Origin: Hemicordylus capensis
Lineage: Eukaryota; Chordata; Lepidosauria; Squamata; Cordylidae
NCBI RefSeq assembly: GCF_027244095.1
Contig: NC_069658.1
Span: 264,872,687-264,936,686, forward strand
Reading direction: 5' to 3'
DNA length: 64,000 bases
Within the stretch, counting starts at the first letter, position 1. Each line of letters starts with the position of its first letter. This document shows, in pieces, positions 43,399 to 54,312 of the stretch. The notes below the pieces were generated by a model. It saw only the letters and a program-made list of their open reading frames with translations, was not told the origin of the DNA and did not search any database. Made by a program: the position numbers and the translations under genes.

Positions 43399-44215
43399 CC
43401 AGCAGGACCTCCAACTTGCCTCCCCACTCACTCAGGGCACTGCTGGCTGCTGGCACAGACAGGCACAATCAGGCAGTGATTTGCACAAGGTGGTGGAAAA
43501 AAATTCTTCTGGAACAAAAAAAGGAAGCAATGCAGCAGCAGATTAATCTATTCCCAGGCTGGCATGCAGTAGCCATAGCAGGCTTGCATGCTGGGCTCAG
43601 ACTGGCAGCAAGGCAAGCATGGCATCATGGAAACTTGAGTTTAGACATGCAATGCAAAATTAGTTCTTTCTAATGAGGCAGAAAGGCAGAAGCGACTGAG
43701 TAACTAAATTGTTGACTGCACCAAACTCCCCCCCTCTTGCCACTTCAACATTCTCAAAGCAATCATCCCAGACAGAGTGGAAACATTAAGGGTATTGTTT
43801 GCTAGAGCTGGCAGTAACTTGGCTATACTCTTCAGGTTAATCATTCTTAGCACACAATTGCATTACAATACAACGCATTCCAAGGAAATGAGCTTCCTCA
43901 GGGGTGCTGTGCCTGCTTTTTGCATATCTTATCATCTTATCTTGTTCTTATCTTTTTGACAAACACTCACTGCCTCCCTGGTTGGTGCAGTCAGGAGACA
44001 AAAGGACAATTAAATTTCATGCAATGCTGAAATGGAAATCCAAAATATTTTCCGAAGAACAAAACTTTCTGCTCCGACATAGGGTCATTTTTATTTGTAT
44101 ACCAAAACAATTTTTTTTTTAATTTTTTTCATTTCAATTTGTATACAAAATGTCTGAAAATGCCATTTTTGGACAAAATGTTTTGTTGTCGAATTGAAAT
44201 GCACAAGCCTGTTGT
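42435..44215. repeat. Non-coding repeat region with internal tandem block and (GA)n
   Basis: Two diverged copies of a roughly 140-bp block (around 42,605-42,740 and 42,745-42,890), with CTGCCCCAAATxTGCCACAAA and TTTCAACAATTCAT in each, are followed by repeated AAAGAACCAGGTTTCCAAA units. A GA-rich run lies at 43,315-43,395. A 208-residue open frame (42,621-43,247) runs through the repeats and looks spurious. The end near 44,190 (GAATTGAAATGCACAAGCC) resembles the GTGCA-type hAT termini. Delta copy: 54,313-56,105. Confidence 0.5.
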
Positions 44216-44359
44216 GTGGAAGCAAGGTAGGATGAAAAGCTACCCAGGTTTTCCTCCTACCTTGCTTCCACACTTCCACACAATCACTTCACCACAGGGT
44301 TAAAACACAGGGAAGCAGAGTGCAGGAATAAACGGACAGTTCTCACAATCGAGAGAAAT

Positions 44360-45195
44360 GAATATTAGGGTCCTACAAGGACTGCATTTGTACTAAGACC
44401 AGGGCTATTAATAAATGATCTGGAAACAGAAGTGAGCACTGAGGTGGCCAGGTTTGTGGGTGACACCAGATTATTTCAGTATGGGGAAATTCAAGCAGAT
44501 TGTGAAGAGCCCCACAAGGACCTCTCATCCTGGGTGAATGGACAACAAAAATACAAATACGGCAATGTATAATGTCGTGTCTGTGTGAAGTCAGGATTTT
44601 TTGCCCCAGCCAATGTGTGGGCACCCACCCCCACCCTACACACACACACTGATGGGATCTGGAGAATTAGTGATGTAAGCAGGCCAAAGTAATCCTGCAG
44701 TCATGGTGGATAGCTCAGTGGAAATGTCACTCGGGTAAAGAAGGCAAATCCCATGCTGAGGGCTATTAGAAAGGGGACTGAAAACATAGCAATAAGTATA
44801 ATCATGCCCCTATACTGTATAAATGCTTTGTGCCCCTGCAATACCATGTTCATTTCTGGTTTCCCCATCTCAAAAAATGCAGTAGATCTGGGAAAGGTGT
44901 GGAAAAGATTAACCAAAATGATCAAGAGGTTGGAACATATTCCCTAAGGCTAAAAAGTTTGAGCTATCTCGTTTAGACAAAAAGATGACTGAGAAGGGAT
45001 ATGAGGAGAAGTATATAAATGTATGCATGGAGTGGAGAGAGAGAAATGTCACTCACTCCTAATGGCAGAACTTGAGGTCACCTGGTGAAATCCATTGGCA
45101 GTGCATTCAAGACAAAGGGCTTCTTCACACTGTGCATAACTAACTTATGGAATTTGTTGCCACAAGATGGGGTGATGGTCACTGGCTGAGATAGA
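44360..45195 (+). mobile_element. CR1 LINE 3' half (gamma copy), decayed
   Basis: Plus-strand relics: NDLETEVSTEVARFVGDT (from 44,417), EPHKDLSSWVNGQQ, then IRKGTENIAISIIMPLYC (44,764 on), and the 3' UTR with ATTGGCAGTGCATTCAAGAC and GGAATTTGTTGCCACAAGAT. Frames are broken. Delta copy: 56,255-57,112. Confidence 0.8.
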
Positions 45196-45755
45196 CAAAT
45201 GTATTAACTAAGTGGAGCCTCCAGGTTTAGTGGCAATATGGTTAAGTGGCTGACATGTAGAGCAGCCATTTAGCAGAGGCTCCTTCAAGCTCAACCAGAG
45301 GGTTGCCAAGCAGCAGAACACACACAGAGAGAGGGCAGAGCCATTTTCACTGTCCTCCCCTGCCTCCATCGGTGCTCTTTGCTGTCCATAAATATGTCCC
45401 TGAAAGTTGCAGAGGAGCCATGTGCAAGAATCACTTAAGGGACAGGAGAGAGCAGTGAAAATCATTCCTCCTGCCCCTGTGCACAAGCTCTGCTGCTGGG
45501 CAGTGCTCAGACTGAGCTAATAATAGCAGCCTCTCTGGCTGGGGACACAGCTCTGCTGCATCCTTAGATGTCTGCTCTGCATGTCATCATTTGCTGAAGG
45601 GATGGGGAGGACAGCAGGGGGAGGCTGCTGCCTCCTTGCCTTGGTGTGGGCTGCCCAGAATAATTTGACTAGCCACTGGGTGGCTTCAGATGTCATGTGG
45701 AACCCCAGATTCAGCCGAGCCCTGTGTGACCTCCCTCACTCCCATGTCTGTCAAA

Positions 45756-45957
45756 TGCCTACTTCCTTTCTAGGTTAGGATATGCTGAGTAAGATGAGTC
45801 ATGACGTCCAAAATCACCAACCTTGGCATATCCTCACATTCAAGTGAATTTCAGGGCTCGGGTTTTTTGAAGCATATAGGTTAGGATATGCCAAGGTTGG
45901 TGGGTTTGGTCATTGCAACCAATCTCAGCATCTCCTTACCTAGAAAGGAAGTAGGCA
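45756..45957. repeat. 202-bp palindrome (intact in gamma, half lost in delta)
   Basis: TGCCTACTTCCTTTCTAGGT at the left is mirrored by CCTAGAAAGGAAGTAGGCA at the right, with further pairing of CACCAACCTTGGCATATCC and GGATATGCCAAGGTTGGTG. In delta the sequence matching 45,924-46,421 is missing, which removes the right arm. Confidence 0.85.
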
Positions 45958-46420
45958 CTCAGGGAGGGCGGAGGGCATGCTCCCAAGGCTGAGGGCAGTT
46001 GTATGGAGCTTGGCTACAACTGTGGTCCGTGCAGCATCTGGATCCCCCTATTGTGGGGAACAAGGTGCTGGACTAGAATCAATGGTAGAGCTCTTCCTAC
46101 TTTCTTCTATTCATCTGCAATAATTGTTTGGCTTCCTGCATGATAAGCTGGAAACAGCTCTCCAATGCTTTGCAGTGAGTAGGGATGTGTTTATGATGGA
46201 GATGGGAGTTCCAGTGCATCGACCTTTTGCACCAACTAGCCTAATGACCCCTAGGGGCATTGGGAGTAGAAGTAGTTAGTGAGGGTCTCCTTACCTCTCC
46301 CTGTTTTACTTCTATTCTATGACCCCTGCCTTGACTCTCCAGGTATTTCCTATGGCGAGTCAGTCCTCTTCCTTTCCTCTTAGAGAATAGATGAAAAAAT
46401 ATAGAGCTAGGATGTCATAT

Positions 46421-46570
46421 ATCCGGCATGAAAAAGTTGCTGTTTTTTCGGGTTGTTAGTTGCTGCGAGACTGTTTATGTTTCGAATGCGACTTGCCCAA
46501 ATGGAGGCATTTTGCTGCTGATGAGCAGCTAGTCTGGAAAGCGCTCTACATGCATGTTCTTTAGATAATA
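46421..46570 (+). mobile_element. Family X repeat, partial (gamma copy)
   Basis: GTTGCTGTTTTTTCGGGTTG block and end TCTGGAAAGCGCTC as in 32,243-32,545. Delta copy 58,420-58,557. Confidence 0.55.
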
Positions 46571-46857
46571 ACTGCAGCAACAAAACTCTGCACTCTACTC
46601 TGTAACTGGAATGGGTAGCTTCCTTGTGGGCACTTTGAAAAATAATTACAAACCCCAAGAGTTTATATATTGTTATTGATAAAAATGCAGCTGAATGCGT
46701 AAAATAAGAACACACACAAAAGATGAGCACCATGTATTTCATTGTTAAAGAAAGAAACTAAAGAGGCCCAGTCCTCTGTCATTGTTCAGCAAAGAGCAAT
46801 GAATTTGTGTTCTGCTAACTGAGCAAAGGGGCATCTTTTTAAAGTGGTGAGTGATTT

Positions 46858-47040
46858 TTTTTATTGAGCAGGGGGGAGAGCAACTGGCCCTATCCAACCC
46901 CAGCACAGCATCCCTGCAGTGCTTGAGGCTGGCGTCTACCTCATGTTTCCTTTTAGACTGCGAGTCCTTTGGGGTTATTATTATTTATTATTTATTTAAA
47001 CCATTTGGAGCACTTTTGTTGAAAGTAACGGTAGTAGTTC
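46858..47040 (+). mobile_element. SINE/L2-tail repeat (gamma copy)
   Basis: TTATTGAGCAGGGGGGAGAGC, then ACTGGCCCTATCCAACCCCA, then GACTGCGAGTCCTTTGGGG. Delta copy 58,855-59,037. Confidence 0.65.
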
Positions 47041-47879
47041 TGTGACCTCCTTCACAGTTCCCCCTTGGGTTGGATATGCATGGGATACGTTTCTTCTAAC
47101 ACCCCTCAACATCCTCTTTGCTTTGCATCCCAAAGCTTACCAGCTGCTAACCAATCAAACACTCAATGAACCAATCATTTCTTTCATTTAGCAAATGCTG
47201 TTTTTTTAAAAGACCCAAACAAATCAGCATATTCAGTTACCTTTTCTGGATAGATGCTGAACAGACACTCCGCTGATTCTATATTTTGCAGAAAAAGGGA
47301 TGTGAGAGAGAATCTTTCTCTCTTGACGCTTCTTGGAAGTGCCTCGTTTCCTTGTTGGGGAAAACTTTTAATACTTCTTAATCCGTTATATTCTGTTTGG
47401 TTTGCAATTACTGTTGCCATGATCCATATTCATCAGTGGATCATACCCAAGTTGACTTCTGTCTCTATAACAATAAATACTTAAGCAACAGGATTATTTT
47501 GAAGGCTGCCAAGAGAAGAGATGTTTATATAGCCAGGTGCAGCATGAAGGAAGTACCAGCTGAATTGATACTATTGTGAGTTTGGGCAGCTTCATCACTG
47601 ACTGAGTGGTTCCAGGACCTGACAAAATAACATGAATGTTTCTTAATACCTGTGGATGATATTCTTGCATGGATCCCTCATTTGTAGGGTGTGGTATTTC
47701 CAGTTATTCCATCGATCCAGGCCAGCTCTAAAATAAAACTCTAGTTACAGTCTAGTCTGTAAGTAGTCTGTCCCACTAGAGGTGGGACAGATAGAACACA
47801 AGCAGGAGCAGAAAAGCAGTCTGCATTTGCCTTGCTGTACTAAAGATTTTTCTCCTTTAATTTTATTTTAATTAATTTA

Positions 47880-49362
47880 TTTTTTTATTCAATTTTTATA
47901 CCGCCCTTCCGAAATGGCTCAGGGCGGTTTACAATTAAAACAGAAACCATTAAAACCAACAACATTTAAAACAGAAATATAACTATAAACACCAATTAAC
48001 AATTAAAACATCTTAAAAAACAAATTAAACTATCAGAACAATTAAAACCCTGAAAACAAGGTTCTGGTCAGTGACTGTAACAATAAAGACTGACTGACTG
48101 ACAAGGTTAGCATTAAAAAAATTAAAACTAATAAAAAACCCCGAAGGTTCAGGCCAAACAGATCAGTTTAAGGGCTCTCTTGAAGGTCAGTAAGGAATTA
48201 AGATTGTGAATTTCTGCTGGGAGTGCATTCCATAGCCCGGGAGCAGCTACAGAGAAGGCCCCCCTCTGAGTCGCCACCAAACGAACCAGTGGTAACTGGA
48301 GCAGGACCTCCTCAGATGACCTTAATGTGCGGTGGGGATCATGTAGAAGAAGACACTCTCTAAGATATCTCGGACCCAAGCCATTCAGGGCTTTAAAGGT
48401 AATAACCAGCACTTTGTATTTTGCCCGGAAACATATCGGCAGCCAGTGTAACTGTTTCAAAACAGGAAAAATATGGTCTCTCCGGGTTGCCCCAGAGACC
48501 AGTCTGGCTGCCAAATTCTGAACTAACTGAAGTTTCCGGACTATGTACAAAGGCAGCCCCACATACAGCGTATTGCAATAATCAAGCCAGGAGGTTACCA
48601 GTTGATGTACCACTGTTTTGAGGTCATCCTCTTCAAGGAATGGGCGCAGCTGTCGAATCAGCCAAAGCTTATAGAAAGCACTCCTGGCCATGGGCTCCAG
48701 CTGAGATACCAGGGTGAGGCCTGGGTCCAGGAGTACTTTTCCAAGCTGTGCACCTGCTCCTTCTGGGGGAGGGTAACCCCATCCAGCACAGGAAGATCTA
48801 ACACACCCCTCAGATTCCAAGCCCCCACAAGGAGCACCTCCATCTTGCTTGGATACAGCTTCAATTTGTTCTCCCTCATCCAGCCCATTACTGCCTGTAG
48901 GCAGACATTTAGAGAATGAGTGCCATTTCCTGAAGATGAAAAGGAGAAGTAGATTTGGGTGTCATCAGCATACTGATAACATCCAGCACCAAACCTCCTG
49001 ACGACCTCACCCAGAGGTTTCATGTAAATATTAAAAGCATTGGTGACAGAATGGAGCCCTGAGGGACTCCATATGACAGCTCCCATTTTGAGGAGCAACT
49101 GTCACCAAGCTCCACCATCTGGAATCTACCCAGGAAATAGGAACGGAACCACGGCAAGGCAGTGCCCCCATCCCCAACTCCTCCAGGCAATCCAGAAGGA
49201 TACTATGGTTGATGGTATCGAAAGCCTCCTAGAGATCCAGAAGAACCAGCAGAGTCACACTCCCTCTGTCGATTCCCTGGTAAAGGTAATCTATCAGGCC
49301 GACCAAGGCAGACTCAACCCCATAGCCCACTCTAAAGCCAGTTGGAAAAGGGTCTAGATAAT
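47880..49362 (-). mobile_element. L2 LINE 3' half (gamma copy), decayed
   Basis: Minus-strand RT pieces: GAGCYQYADDTQIYFSFSSS (about 48,990-48,930), VTSWLDYCNTLYVGLPLYIV, LHWLPICFRAKYKVLVITFK and FSVAAPGLWNALPAEI (48,820-48,149). The 3' UTR has ACCGCCCTTCCGAAATGGC read on plus at about 47,901. Frames are broken. It has its own small insertion of CAATAAAGACTGACTGACTG near 48,082 relative to delta. Confidence 0.88.
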
Positions 49363-49429
49363 GCTGTTAATTATACTCTGCTGCCTGATCCTTGTGTGCT
49401 ACAACCCTTCCCTCTCGGATTCTACACAG

Positions 49430-49930
49430 GGGTGGAGTCTGAAATAAGGGCTCTGCAGGTTATGTCCTTTTGGGGAAGGACTGTAGGTCAGTGACATAGC
49501 AAAGCTATTCACACGCACATGCAAAACTGGGCTAAGGAAGCCCAGCTCGGTTTTGCACGTGTGTGTGTACCACCTGGATCGGACCTGATCCTGGCGGCAC
49601 ATCAGCGGCAAAGTTGCCTAGGCAGCCACCCTCAAAAACAAGTTTAGGAGAGTGAGCACTCTCCTAACCACATTTCTGTGATGGTTTGCCAGCCGTGACT
49701 GCTTGCAGCCACAAGATGGTGGGGATCCCAGTCAGCTCAACGGAGGGGGGTCCCCATAATGCACCACGCACTTGCATGGTGCATTATTGTAGCTCCGAGG
49801 GAGGGGCAGGGAGACGTGTCCCGGCTCCCCAACCCTCAGAGCTACTGACAGTAGCCAGTGATCATCTGGGCGGGCAATCTGCTCACCCAAAGGAAGGAAC
49901 CTGCTTTTCTGTGGGGAGGTAAGAGTTTGC
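49430..49930. repeat. MITE-like region with short hairpins (gamma copy)
   Basis: GCAAAACTGGGCTAAGGAAG pairs partly with CTTCCxxAGCTCGGTTTTGC, and GGAGAGTGAGCACTCTCC is a perfect palindrome. Ends undefined. Delta carries this region with its left part duplicated. Confidence 0.5.
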
Positions 49931-50269
49931 TGCTAAGCCGCGGGGCAAAGCAGGAATTCTGTTCATGAACAGAAACTACAGCAATGCCTGAGTTTTGCTG
50001 CCCAAGCTGCCTGATCTGAGCAACTGCACAGCTCCTGTCTCAGCGAGCGCCTCACTCCTTCAACTGAAGTGATCCTCCGCTTTCAAGCCTCTGATCCTGG
50101 GTAAATATGCTGCTCCTTTACAAGCCTTGGAATTCCCTACATCCTTTCCCTGCTCCCTTCTCCTTCCCCCCCCCCTTCTTTCCCTCTACTAATCTCCTCA
50201 AAATACCATGCCAGTCCTCAGCCTCTCTCAACCCCCTTTCTGCCTGTATCTGAATTTTATTAGCCTTTA

Positions 50270-50575
50270 GGAAGATTTAATGCACACACATATGTTAGTT
50301 AGGCACACAGGTGAATATTGGTACCGGTTAGGATGCTTTGTTTAAATACTGTTGCAAATATGGATAGAAGGTTCTGCTTTCTGCTTTGCTAGTTTATGTT
50401 GTTAGTCTTTATACTCAATAAAGCCCATTGAATTCTTTTGAGTAGTTTGGTCTCCTTTCTTCCTTGCGTCCAGATCAAACGTAGTCACCAATATAAAAGA
50501 ACTTGGTCCAGACCTATTTTATATACTAGCTAATGAGCATATTTAGTATATAGATCAGGCCTGGTCTGTAACAAA
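50270..50575 (+). mobile_element. Possible solo LTR fossil (gamma copy)
   Basis: The stretch has an LTR-like order: AT-rich leader, CTCAATAAAGCCCATTG polyadenylation-type motif, then a GAATTCTTTTGAGTAG, TTGGTCTCC run and a 3' end near CTGTAACA. No internal genes, primer-binding site or terminal duplication could be confirmed. Counterpart in delta at about 62,450-62,760. It could be an unrelated repeat. Confidence 0.3.
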
Positions 50576-51146
50576 ATCTCCCTGCGTAGTTTAAGAAGCA
50601 CTATTTAATTCCACACCACACGTCCCATGCGATTCAAGCTGGCCAGTTCCTTTTCTTTCATCCTTCTTTCCAATGGACAGCCTCAGTATTCTGTGACTCA
50701 GCTGCCCTCCACACTTTGCAAGTTTTGGAAATCAGAAGCCCTATTCAGATATTATGTTCTACGAGAGCACAGATGTGGTCTGTACACTAATGTGTGTGTT
50801 TGTGTGAATGACTGTACCTGAGTTCATTTCCAAAGTGAAGCATAGTACAGGTCACTCATAAGCATAGTACAGATAGGAAGCAAACTGCTATATCTGTGTT
50901 CACCATGATGTGTAAACACTGTACCTGTGTACAGAACTGTACCAGTGCACACTGTACAAGTGTTGAACATTACGTGTGAATAAGGCTAGAGTGCACAAGT
51001 CTTTGTAGGCCTCTATTTTTGATTCTTAAAATGCCCTTTAAAAAAACTAATGTAATTCTGAATCCTTGGGGAATCTTCTAATAATGCAAAAATCACGACT
51101 TTACTTTTGAGTGGGCCCATTTTGCTTTCAAACTGATAGCAATAGC

Positions 51147-51363
51147 AATAGCAATAGCACTTACATTTATATACCGCTCTATAGCTGGAAGCTCTCTAAG
51201 CGATTTACAATGATTTAGCATATTGCCCCCCAACATTCTGGGTACTCATTTTACCGACCTCGGAAGGATGGAAGGCTGAGTCAACCTTGAGCCCCTGGTC
51301 AGGATTGAACTTGTAACCTTCTGGTTACAGGGCGGCAGTTTTACGACTGCGCCACCAGGGGCT
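51147..51363 (-). mobile_element. tRNA-derived SINE with (AGCAAT)n-type tail (gamma copy)
   Basis: Minus strand: head GAGCCCCTGGTGGCGCAGTC, B-box GGTTACAAGTTCAATCC, body with TGACTCAGCCTTCCATCCTT, and a tail of TATTGC units. This is a third SINE type in the window. Delta copy 63,334-63,548. Confidence 0.85.
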
Positions 51364-51520
51364 CACTATGACTCTACACTATGATAGGTGTAGGATTACC
51401 CATATTCATATTATGGGGATGAGATGATGATAAATGAGAGAGAGAGAGAGATGGTTTACTTATTTTATTTACAAAGTACCTAAAATTGCCCTCTGTATCA
51501 AGGCTAGATAGAGATGGCCC

Positions 51521-51730
51521 ATAAGAACATAAGAACAGCCCTGCCAGATCAGGCCCAAGACCCATCTAGTCCAGCATCCTGTTTCACACAATGGCCCACC
51601 AGATGCCACTGGAAGCCTGCAGGCAGGAGATGAGAGCATGCCCTTTCTCCTGCTGATTACTCCCCTGTACTCAAAGGCATCCTGTTTGAGGCATCCTGTT
51701 TGTGGCCCCTCAAACAGGGTGAGTACATCT
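51521..51730 (-). mobile_element. CR1 3' end fragment (gamma copy)
   Basis: Plus-strand ATAAGAACATAAGAACAGCC, then ATCTAGTCCAGCATCCTGTT and CACACAATGGCCCACCAGAT, the reptile CR1 3' terminus. It lies immediately 3' of the KY-like last exon. Delta copy 63,706-63,914. Confidence 0.85.
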
Positions 51731-51750
51731 AGGAACAAAAGCCACTGCCA

Positions 51751-52658
51751 TTAATTGCTCATTTGTTGGCTCTCTACTTTGTACTCCAACAAGGGCCAGA
51801 AAATGTTATCATCATTTTTGGACACTCTGACAATCACCTTTGAGACACCAGAAGTATGGCAGGCTCCTTCCCAGAAACCCTCCTGACTGAGACTCAATGG
51901 GTGAATCTCTCCACACTGAACAGATGCCTCGGCTACACCAGGAAGCTTGAGCTTGAACTGTGCCATGCAACTGCTTGGCAGTATACCCGCAAGAGGTGCT
52001 ACCAGCTCAAAACCATCCTCCCAATTTGTAAAATTCTTTGGGAAAACTGGCCATCTCACAAATGTGTTTGAGCAGGAGACGAGGTAGCTGAGAGCACAGT
52101 CATCGCTAACTGGATCAGATATTTTCTTTGCCCAGATAGAAAGGGCAAAGTCCCCTGCATGGGGGAGGTGAATCTTTAATTCTACCTGGTTTCCTCGGCA
52201 GGTTTTCCAGATATGGCGCCTCCTTGTAGCATCTAGCACACTGCTGGTATCAGAGTCCAGTGTGACAAAGAAGTCCAGATTTTTACTCTGGGTGAAAGTG
52301 ACAACACAACGCCCATCATCAGTATGGATTATTGGGTGGCAAGGCAAGGCCCTCAGAATCCCTTTCTTTTCACTGTGCCAGCTGGGCCCCACAGGCTGGA
52401 TGAGTACTGTGGGCAAGCAGATTCTTTTGTGAACAGAACTGCACTTCAGGGAGTATTCTAAAACATGGCTATAGTTCTCTCTTCTTGAAGCTTTGGCATA
52501 AATATTCAAACAATGGGTCCCTCTCTTCTGGGGATAGACTTCCAGCTTCATTCCATTCCTCTGCAGTGTCGTTAAACAGCAGTCATTTACCCCATTAAGT
52601 GTGGACTGGAAGAAGGTTGGAGAGCAGCTCTCAATGAAAACAGTTGCTTTGCCATTAT
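51751..52658 (-). CDS. KY-like last exon, unit gamma (open)
   Basis: 908 nt open from acceptor TTTCACAG (then ATAATGGCAAAG) to TAA, about 302 residues, NGKATVFIES to LLEYKVESQQMSN. It aligns over its whole length with exon 8 of the intact gene at roughly three quarters identity, keeping NGMKLEVYP, QPVGPSWHSEKKGI, IHTDDGRCVVTF and LSQEGFWEGAC. The acceptor phase is identical. No upstream KY exons lie between it and the duplication joint at 53,985. It is therefore either an orphan exon or a second, downstream choice of last exon for a gene whose upstream exons lie beyond 64,000. The open frame suggests recent or present function. Confidence 0.88.
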
Positions 52659-53669
52659 CTGTGAAACAACACAAAGTTGACTTTAGTTAATGGCCATAAA
52701 ATCCATCCCATGAATTACTTTCTCAAGGAATTCTCGGCCACCTTGACTTGAAGGACATTATCTAATGTGCATGTCAAGGTATGCGAGGAACAACCCTGCT
52801 ACCTTCAACTCATCTGTACCTAACACTTCAGATGAAGATGCCAGGGGAATATCCGCTGAGCCTCCTTCACATATCAAAACTCCCATTGAATTCTAGGCCT
52901 GTTGCACAAAGAATTATCTTCCTAGGATGTGATAATTGACCCCCCCACACCTTCTGTGGGGTGCTTCTTCACACACCCTTAGTGTGTGAACTTTTCTTTT
53001 TCTCTTCACACAGAAGATCATGTTCAGTGAATTTTCCAGAGTTCTCCTGTGCTCTGCTTTCTATAGAGGGCCACACACTCTCGCTATAGAGGTGCCCTGT
53101 GAAAGAGTGGAGTCTCCTGTGGTAAAGATCACAGTTGAAAGGGGGCTAAAACAGTTTGATTGCCCTCCATGGTAACTAGGATACAAGGATGACTCCAAGG
53201 AGTAGCAAGAAGTAGAAGGCGCCCTCCCCCACAAATATTTATTGCCCGCTCTGCCTTCATTCCCCACACCCACCAAACTGGAACTTTACAGCATCATGTC
53301 ATACAGTACAGTTATAGTATATTATGGTCCTACAACTTGAATTAATTGTTTTTAAAGGCCTCTGCTGGTTAAAAAACTAAATGCACTCACTCCTCTACCC
53401 AAGAACAAGCAGGAGAAGCCCGAGCAGCCATCTAGGTAGGAAACTCTTCCAGGCTCCCAGGAGCCAGGCCAACCCCTTAGCTACCTCCTGCCAGGAACTG
53501 GGCTGGGTGAGATCCTGTGTGCAGTGGGGTGCAGTGGCATATCCCCTACAGATTTCACCTGCTCCAGTACTAATCTCTCTCTCCAGCCCTGTTTTTCCTG
53601 CCACCTGGAGAGAAAACTAGGCAGGGAAGCAGATTGGAAGGTTTGGCCTATACCCCAAAAATAATATTT
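52659..53669. other. Intron-like flank of the gamma exon
   Basis: Positions 52,659-53,160 align with intron 7 of the intact gene (25,573-25,690 and 28,281-28,780) without the DIRS-like insertion. This gives the empty-site reference for that element. From 53,160 to 53,669 nothing is recognised. Confidence 0.6.
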
Positions 53670-53985
53670 TAGGAACACGGGAAGCTGCCATATACTGAGT
53701 CAAAGCATTGGTCCACCTAGCTCAGTATTATCTACACACCCTGGCAGTGGCTTCTCCACCATTACAGGCATTACATCTGTCTGCCTTATCTGAAGATGCC
53801 AGGGAGGGAACTTGGAGCCTTCTGCATGCAGATGCTCTTCCCAGAGCATCCCCATTTCCTCAGGGAATATCTTATAAGGCTCACATGTAGTCTCTCATTC
53901 AGAAGCTGCTGCCAGTCTGTGTAGACAATACTGAGCGAGATGGACCTATGGTCTGACTCAGTATATGGCAGCTTCCTAGGTTCGT
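53670..53985 (+). mobile_element. SINE-like element at the duplication junction
   Basis: Starts GAACACGGGAAGCTGCCATA and ends with TATGGCAGCTTCCTAGGTTC, so the ends are inverted repeats. The tail half (GCTGCCAGTCTGTGTAGACA, GTCTGACTCAGTATATGGCA) matches the 5S-derived SINE at 23,520-23,805. The gamma/delta junction falls directly after it. Confidence 0.7.
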
Positions 53986-54156
53986 ATGATGTTTTGGCAC
54001 ACTTTTCTTACAAGATCTCATGATACTATTGGGCTTTTAAAGATTAACACAGCTTCGGGCCTCAGCATTTAATAATCTAGCCCTTATTGCCTGGCTGGCA
54101 AAAATGAAGAACTGCCAATGACCTTGGCTTGGTCCAGGAGCGTAGGGTAGCTATGC

Positions 54157-54312
54157 TGTACCTCGTGGGTTTGGTTGTTTCTGAGGAGTTTTGAATGTAG
54201 AGTCTATGGTAGCATATGAGAGTGCATTCATGGTTTGTGACTGAAAATCTCATATGCTACCAGAGAATTTATACTCAGAACCTCTCAGACACAACAAAAC
54301 CCAGTACCCCAT
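54157..54312. repeat. Foldback repeat (delta copy)
   Basis: Second copy of 42,279-42,434, nearly identical. Confidence 0.8.

Larger units (their letters stand above)
42106..53985. repeat. Tandem duplication unit gamma (11,880 bp)
   Basis: From 42,106 the sequence is colinear and nearly identical with 53,986 onward, starting TGATGTTTTGGCAC in both. The unit holds a foldback repeat, CR1, L2 and SINE copies, and a KY-like last exon at 51,751-52,658. Differences include a hAT insertion in delta, a 0.5-kb segment missing from delta, and a local repeat expansion in delta. Confidence 0.93.

Noticed and set aside
43290-43673. 127-residue Glu/Arg-rich open frame
   Set aside because: Translation of a (GA)n microsatellite.
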